This document shows, piece by piece, positions 60,718 through 64,000 of a stretch of DNA of 64,000 nt (position 1 is the first letter of the stretch; every line of letters starts with the position of its first letter). The notes under the pieces are model-generated. The model searched no databases. It saw only the letters and a program-made list of their open reading frames with translations, and had not been told where the DNA came from. The stretch comes from Pusillimonas caeni (GTDB taxonomy: Bacteria; Pseudomonadota; Gammaproteobacteria; Burkholderiales; Burkholderiaceae_B), in the NCBI RefSeq assembly GCF_003545815.1, contig NZ_PDUW01000004.1:124001-188000 (forward strand), written 5' to 3'. Made by a program: the position numbers and the translations under genes.

Positions 60718-60734
60718 ATGGCCTGTTGATACTA
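60718..60734 (+). repeat. dispersed stop-codon repeat, copy 6 (end of ispH)
   Basis: ATGGCCTGTTGATACTA, a divergent copy. As at the GntR gene, the reverse end gives the TAG stop codon of ispH (minus strand TAGTATCAACAGGCC). Confidence 0.65.
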
Positions 60735-61703
60735 CACGGCGCGTTTGCGGGAAAGCTCGCGCGGCAGTGGAAAAGCGATGTTTTCTTCGGTTCCGGGCAG
60801 CGTGCGCACCGACACCGCCCCCAGCTGCTTGAGCCGCTCGATGACCTGCTCGACCAGTATCTCGGGCGCCGACGCCCCCGCGGTGACGCCGACCCGGCGC
60901 GTTTCGTCGAGCCATGCGGGATCGATCATGTCGGGATCGTCGATGAGATGGGCGCGGGCGCCGCGGCGCTCGGCCACTTCGCGCAGGCGGTTTGAGTTCG
61001 AGCTGTTGACGCTGCCCACCACCAGCACCAGATCGCAATCGGGCGCCATGATCTTGACCGCGTCCTGGCGGTTCTGCGTGGCATAGCAGATATCGCTCTT
61101 TTTGGGTTCGACGATGTTGGGAAAGCGCTTGCGCAGCGCGTCGGCCACCTGCGCCGCGTCGTCCACCGACAGCGTGGTCTGGGTGACGAACGCCAGGTTG
61201 TCCGGCGAGGCGACCTCGAGCTCGGCGACGTCCTGCGGCGTTTCGACCAGATACATGCCTTCGCGGGCCTGGCCGAGGGTGCCTTCCACCTCGGGGTGGC
61301 CGCGGTGCCCGATCATGACGATTTCCTTGCCCGCCGCGCGCATCCGCGCCACCTCGACGTGCACTTTGGTGACCAGCGGGCACGTGGCGTCGAACACCCG
61401 CAAGCCCATGCTCTCGGCCTGCGCCCGCACGTCCTTGGAAACTCCGTGGGCCGAAAACACCACGATGGCGCCGCTGGGCGCCTGATCCAGCTCGTCGATG
61501 AAAATCGCGCCCTTGGCGCGAAGATCCTGCACCACGTAACGGTTGTGCACGATTTCGTGCCGCACGTAGATCGGCGCGCCATGCAGCTCGATCGCCCGCT
61601 CGACGATGTCGATCGCGCGATCGACCCCCGCACAAAAGCCGCGCGGCTGCGCCAGCACGACCTCGGGCCCCATGCCGCTCGCCGCGGCCGTGTTGTCAGT
61701 CAT
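60732..61703 (-). CDS. ispH: 4-hydroxy-3-methylbut-2-enyl diphosphate reductase
   Basis: A 323-residue iron-sulfur enzyme of the last step of the MEP isoprenoid pathway, making IPP and DMAPP. The three cluster Cys are in PRGFCAGV (Cys24), FDATCPLV and [13 protein letters not shown]. Substrate residues are in RHEIVHN and [11 protein letters not shown]. The ATG overlaps the FKBP stop by one base (TAATG), the same slpA-ispH order seen in many proteobacteria, so translation is coupled. The TAG stop is inside a dispersed repeat. Confidence 0.97.
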   Translation of the reverse strand: MTDNTAAASGMGPEVVLAQPRGFCAGVDRAIDIVERAIELHGAPIYVRHEIVHNRYVVQDLRAKGAIFIDELDQAPSGAIVVFSAHGVSKDVRAQAESMGLRVFDATCPLVTKVHVEVARMRAAGKEIVMIGHRGHPEVEGTLGQAREGMYLVETPQDVAELEVASPDNLAFVTQTTLSVDDAAQVADALRKRFPNIVEPKKSDICYATQNRQDAVKIMAPDCDLVLVVGSVNSSNSNRLREVAERRGARAHLIDDPDMIDPAWLDETRRVGVTAGASAPEILVEQVIERLKQLGAVSVRTLPGTEENIAFPLPRELSRKRAV

Positions 61704-62179
61704 TACAGTACTCCAAGCAGCGACACGTCGATGCGCAGGTCCGCGCCGGCCAGCGGATGATTGAAATCGAACAGCGCCCAGCCATCGCCTTGCTCTTTGA
61801 AGACCCCCGAGTACCGTCCCCCATTGGGCGCCGCGAACTCGACGATGTCGCCCGGCTGAAACACCGTGCCGGGTTCGGTGTTGGCATCGAGCATGGCCTG
61901 CGTCACGCACTGCAGGAGGTCCGGATTGCGGTCGCCGTAGGCCTGCGAGGCCGGCAGGTCGACGGAAAAGCGGCTGCCCTCCTCGCGCCCGATCAGCGCC
62001 TCTTCCATGCCGGGCGCCCATTGGCCGACGCCCATCTGCAGCGTGGCCGGCCGATCGCTGAACGTGTCCGCGAAGACCGAGCCCGCGGCCGGGCCGCTGG
62101 TGATCTCGATGCGGTAGTGCAAAGTAAGGTAGGAATCCGGGCGGACAAAAACGTTCACCGGATGGGCTTGCGAGGTCAA
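61703..62179 (-). CDS. FKBP-type peptidyl-prolyl isomerase, SlpA-like
   Basis: A 158-residue prolyl isomerase and chaperone. [35 protein letters not shown], and [34 protein letters not shown] match the SlpA/SlyD type, but without the His-rich tail of SlyD. No ATG is available; I use TTG, and GTG seven codons later is possible. It is upstream of and coupled to ispH. Confidence 0.88.
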   Translation of the reverse strand: MTSQAHPVNVFVRPDSYLTLHYRIEITSGPAAGSVFADTFSDRPATLQMGVGQWAPGMEEALIGREEGSRFSVDLPASQAYGDRNPDLLQCVTQAMLDANTEPGTVFQPGDIVEFAAPNGGRYSGVFKEQGDGWALFDFNHPLAGADLRIDVSLLGVL

Positions 62180-62227
62180 AATCTGTCACCGTACGAAAGT
62201 CTGATATTTCTCTATTTTAGAGCCTTT

Positions 62228-62905
62228 ATGCCTTTCGATCGCCCTCCACTCCAAGCCGAGCGCCCCCGCGAACGCCTGCTCGCCCACGGCGCCCGGGTGC
62301 TCACCACGCCCGAACTGCTGGCCATCGTCCTGCGCACCGGCCCGCGCGGCAGCGACGCGGTCGATCTTGCCCGCGGTCTCATCAGCCGTTTCAAGGGCTT
62401 GCGCGGGCTGCTCTCGGCCGATGCCCAGGCGCTGCTCAAGGTGCCGGGCCTGGGCCCAGCCAAAACCTGCGAACTGCTCGCCATCAACGAACTGAACCGG
62501 CGCGCCCTGGCCGAAACCCTGCAAGCCGGCATCGACCTCGACCAGCCCCAGCGGGTCAAGCACTATTGCATCGCCATGCTGGGCCACCTGCGCGTCGAGC
62601 ACTGCATGGCGCTGTACCTCGACAGCCAGTACCGCCTCGTCGCCGCCGAAGAGCTGGCCCGCGGCACGCTTAGCCAGGCATCGATATATCCGCGCGAAGT
62701 CGTGCGCGCCGGCCTGCGCCACCACGCCGCCGCCCTCATCCTGGCCCACAATCACCCATCCGGCGTCTCGGAACCCAGCCAGGCCGACCTCGCCCTCACC
62801 CGCCACCTCAAGCACGCCCTGGCCCTGGTCGACATCCGCCTGCTGGACCACCTCATCGTCACCGCGCAGGGCGCGGTATCGCTGGCCGAGCGAGGACAGG
62901 TCTAG
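62228..62905 (+). CDS. radC: RadC family JAB-domain protein
   Basis: A 225-residue protein with the UPF0758/RadC layout: an N-terminal helix-hairpin-helix (LLSADAQALLKVPGLGPAKTCEL) and a C-terminal JAB1/MPN domain with the metal motif HNHPSG..........D in ALILAHNHPSGVSEPSQADL. The name comes from a historical repair mutant that turned out to lie in recG; real function is unsettled. It diverges from the FKBP gene with 48 bases between. Confidence 0.95.
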   Translation: MPFDRPPLQAERPRERLLAHGARVLTTPELLAIVLRTGPRGSDAVDLARGLISRFKGLRGLLSADAQALLKVPGLGPAKTCELLAINELNRRALAETLQAGIDLDQPQRVKHYCIAMLGHLRVEHCMALYLDSQYRLVAAEELARGTLSQASIYPREVVRAGLRHHAAALILAHNHPSGVSEPSQADLALTRHLKHALALVDIRLLDHLIVTAQGAVSLAERGQV

Positions 62906-63450
62906 GTTTCCTGGCCTGGGCTTCACTTCACTGTAGGCGGCGGGTTATTCAATGCAGTCGGAGCTGCATCCCGTATCCGTTCAAGGCCCGTTTTTGGTCC
63001 TTTAGCGCTGTCGGGGGCGATGCGGTTCGCCATGCGAGATACCGACACTGCGCGCCTATGCTTCGAGAAGCCGGCCTGCCGGCTTGCATGGCTTGCCTCA
63101 AATGTGAGCCGCTGGAGGAGGGTCTATCTGAACCGGGCGTTGGAGGGCGCTGCCTCGGACCGCCCGACCGCCCGGTTCAGATAGACCCTCCTCCGGCGGC
63201 GCTCAAGAACCCAAAAACAGCAACACTTCAAGTCACAGCATCACCGCCAGAACGCCGGCAGTTGCTAGCCCGCATAGAGCACTTGAGCAAACCCAGCGAC
63301 ACATGATAAACTTACGAGTTACTTTGGATACGTGGCTGAGCTGCCTAGTGACTTTAAAGCTTAAAGAGAAGCAAAAGCACATAGAAAAAGCGCAAGCTTA
63401 CAGACCGGCGACCCCCAACAAGCATAGGCGAAAGCCCACAGGAAATTACC
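62906..63450. other. gene-poor region upstream of rpmE2
   Basis: This stretch of 545 bases has no convincing gene. It contains a perfect 26-bp inverted repeat (63114-63194) and, after it, an AT-richer leader to rpmE2. No Zur-box palindrome (GTTATNNTATAAC type) was seen, although type B L31 genes are often zinc-regulated. Confidence 0.5.
63114..63194. repeat. 26-bp perfect inverted repeat
   Basis: The arms 63114-63139 and 63169-63194 are exact complements (beginning GGAGGAGGGTCTATCTGAAC) around a 29-base loop that itself holds GGGCG/CGCCC pairing. The arm sequence is not found elsewhere in this window. Confidence 0.9.
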
Positions 63451-63717
63451 ATGAAAGAAGGCATCCACCCCGAATACCGCGAAGTCGCATTTCTCGACCA
63501 GCAAACCGGCAACACGTTCATCTCGCGTTCCACCCTGAACAGCCGCGAAACCACCGAGATCGACGGCAAGACCTATCCGCTCTTCAAGTGCGAAGTCACC
63601 TCGGAGTCGCATCCCTTCTACACCGGCGCGCAAACGCGCATCGTCGAGACGGGCCGCGTCGAGAAGTTCCGCGCCCGTTTTGCCCGCACCGCCGGCACCG
63701 TCAAAAAAGCTTCCTGA
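63451..63717 (+). CDS. rpmE2: 50S ribosomal protein L31 type B
   Basis: An 88-residue ribosomal protein: [40 protein letters not shown] and [11 protein letters not shown] are typical of L31B (YkgM type). The CxxC zinc ribbon of type A L31 is absent; only one Cys is present. In many bacteria this zinc-free paralog replaces L31A when zinc is scarce, whereas some Burkholderiales use it as the main L31. Confidence 0.95.
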   Translation: MKEGIHPEYREVAFLDQQTGNTFISRSTLNSRETTEIDGKTYPLFKCEVTSESHPFYTGAQTRIVETGRVEKFRARFARTAGTVKKAS

Positions 63718-63820
63718 TTCCAGCGGCGCCTCGCCTTCGCGCAAGGCGCCCTCCCATGGATGCTTGCCGCCGCAACGGCCGTCCGTCGCGGCAACATCGG
63801 CCTCATTGAACGGTCTCGAA

Positions 63821-63845
63821 AAGGCAGCCTCAGGGCTGCCTTTTT
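63821..63845 (+). terminator. terminator after rpmE2
   Basis: AAGGCAGCC pairs with GGCTGCCTT around a 4-base loop, followed by TTTTT. It lies 100 bases past the rpmE2 stop. Confidence 0.85.
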
Positions 63846-63890
63846 ACTTTAAGATGGCCCTGTCCCGTCACTTTCGTCCCTAATTGCTCT

Positions 63891-64000
63891 GTGGCTCTGC
63901 AAGACTCTCGTTCCACGCCGGCGCGGCTGACCGCAACGGCCACCACCAAGCTTCCCCGGCTGCTTCTATTGGCCCTGGGGCTGGTGTACATACTGGCGGG
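63891..64000 (+). CDS. start of an ArnT-like membrane glycosyltransferase (3' truncated)
   Basis: The frame from GTG reads a polar N-terminus, then LLLLALGLVYILAG, the first transmembrane helix ending where ArnT/GT39-type proteins show a conserved G-x-x-x-x-D-P-W. Only 36 residues are in the window. There is no clear ribosome binding site, so the start and the family call are tentative. Confidence 0.4.
   Translation, partial: MALQDSRSTPARLTATATTKLPRLLLLALGLVYILA

Overview
The window looks like the chromosome of a GC-rich betaproteobacterium of the order Burkholderiales, most likely the family Alcaligenaceae (Bordetella, Achromobacter or Pusillimonas relatives). This is inferred from base composition, a pertactin-like autotransporter, TRAP transport genes and the cluster ispH / SlpA-type FKBP / radC / type B L31. 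No rRNA and no CRISPR array were seen. Two intact tRNA genes are present: Asn-GTT and Thr-CGT.

Layout. 1-6 kb: the end of an NCS1 (CytX-like) permease converges on a three-gene molybdenum hydroxylase operon (2Fe-2S subunit, Tat-exported Mo subunit, triheme cytochrome c). 6-16 kb: a DUF924 protein, a 1499-residue autotransporter, a tautomerase, a MOSC protein, SirB2, AlkB, a MetE-like protein and a small P-loop protein. 16.26-22.77 kb: a 6.5 kb element integrated in the 3' end of tRNA-Asn. It is bounded by 51-bp direct repeats and carries a tyrosine integrase, a Rap1a/Tai-type immunity-like protein, a run of small unknown genes, a phage-like remnant and an unknown membrane protein. 23-27 kb: low-complexity microproteins, a stand-alone LigD polymerase domain, a DNA/RNA endonuclease, a FUSC transporter and an I78 inhibitor lipoprotein. 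27.6-32.6 kb: a GntR / DUF1989 / RidA / TRAP (DctPQM) uptake and catabolism cluster. 32.7-38.9 kb: a MarR-controlled tripartite efflux operon (OprM, EmrA, EmrB) and a bile acid/arsenite-type carrier. 39-47.8 kb: a Fur-box TonB receptor, a GT39 protein, an AI-2E exporter, a YcgR-like protein, tRNA-Thr, HdeD, HIT and a glycosyltransferase. 47.8-52.8 kb: ung attached to a four-gene MCE lipid-transport operon, then a nitroreductase. 53-57 kb: a response regulator / LysM-FecR / CHASE2 kinase signalling operon. 57-64 kb: YihY, DUF4168, DUF945, ispH, FKBP, radC, rpmE2 and the start of an ArnT-like gene.

The most unusual signal is a short dispersed repeat with core TAGGGCCTGTTGACGCTA. Six recognisable copies and one degenerate copy lie at gene ends. 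In six of the seven, the repeat itself supplies the TAG stop codon of the adjacent gene. One copy is a near-perfect 24-bp-arm palindrome, and one supplies the probable ribosome binding site of the CHASE2 kinase. The core reads TAG from both ends. The second notable structure is the tRNA-Asn element, which has matched pairs of GGGGTACAC repeats near both ends (candidate integrase arm sites) and appears to bring its own terminator for the tRNA it occupies.
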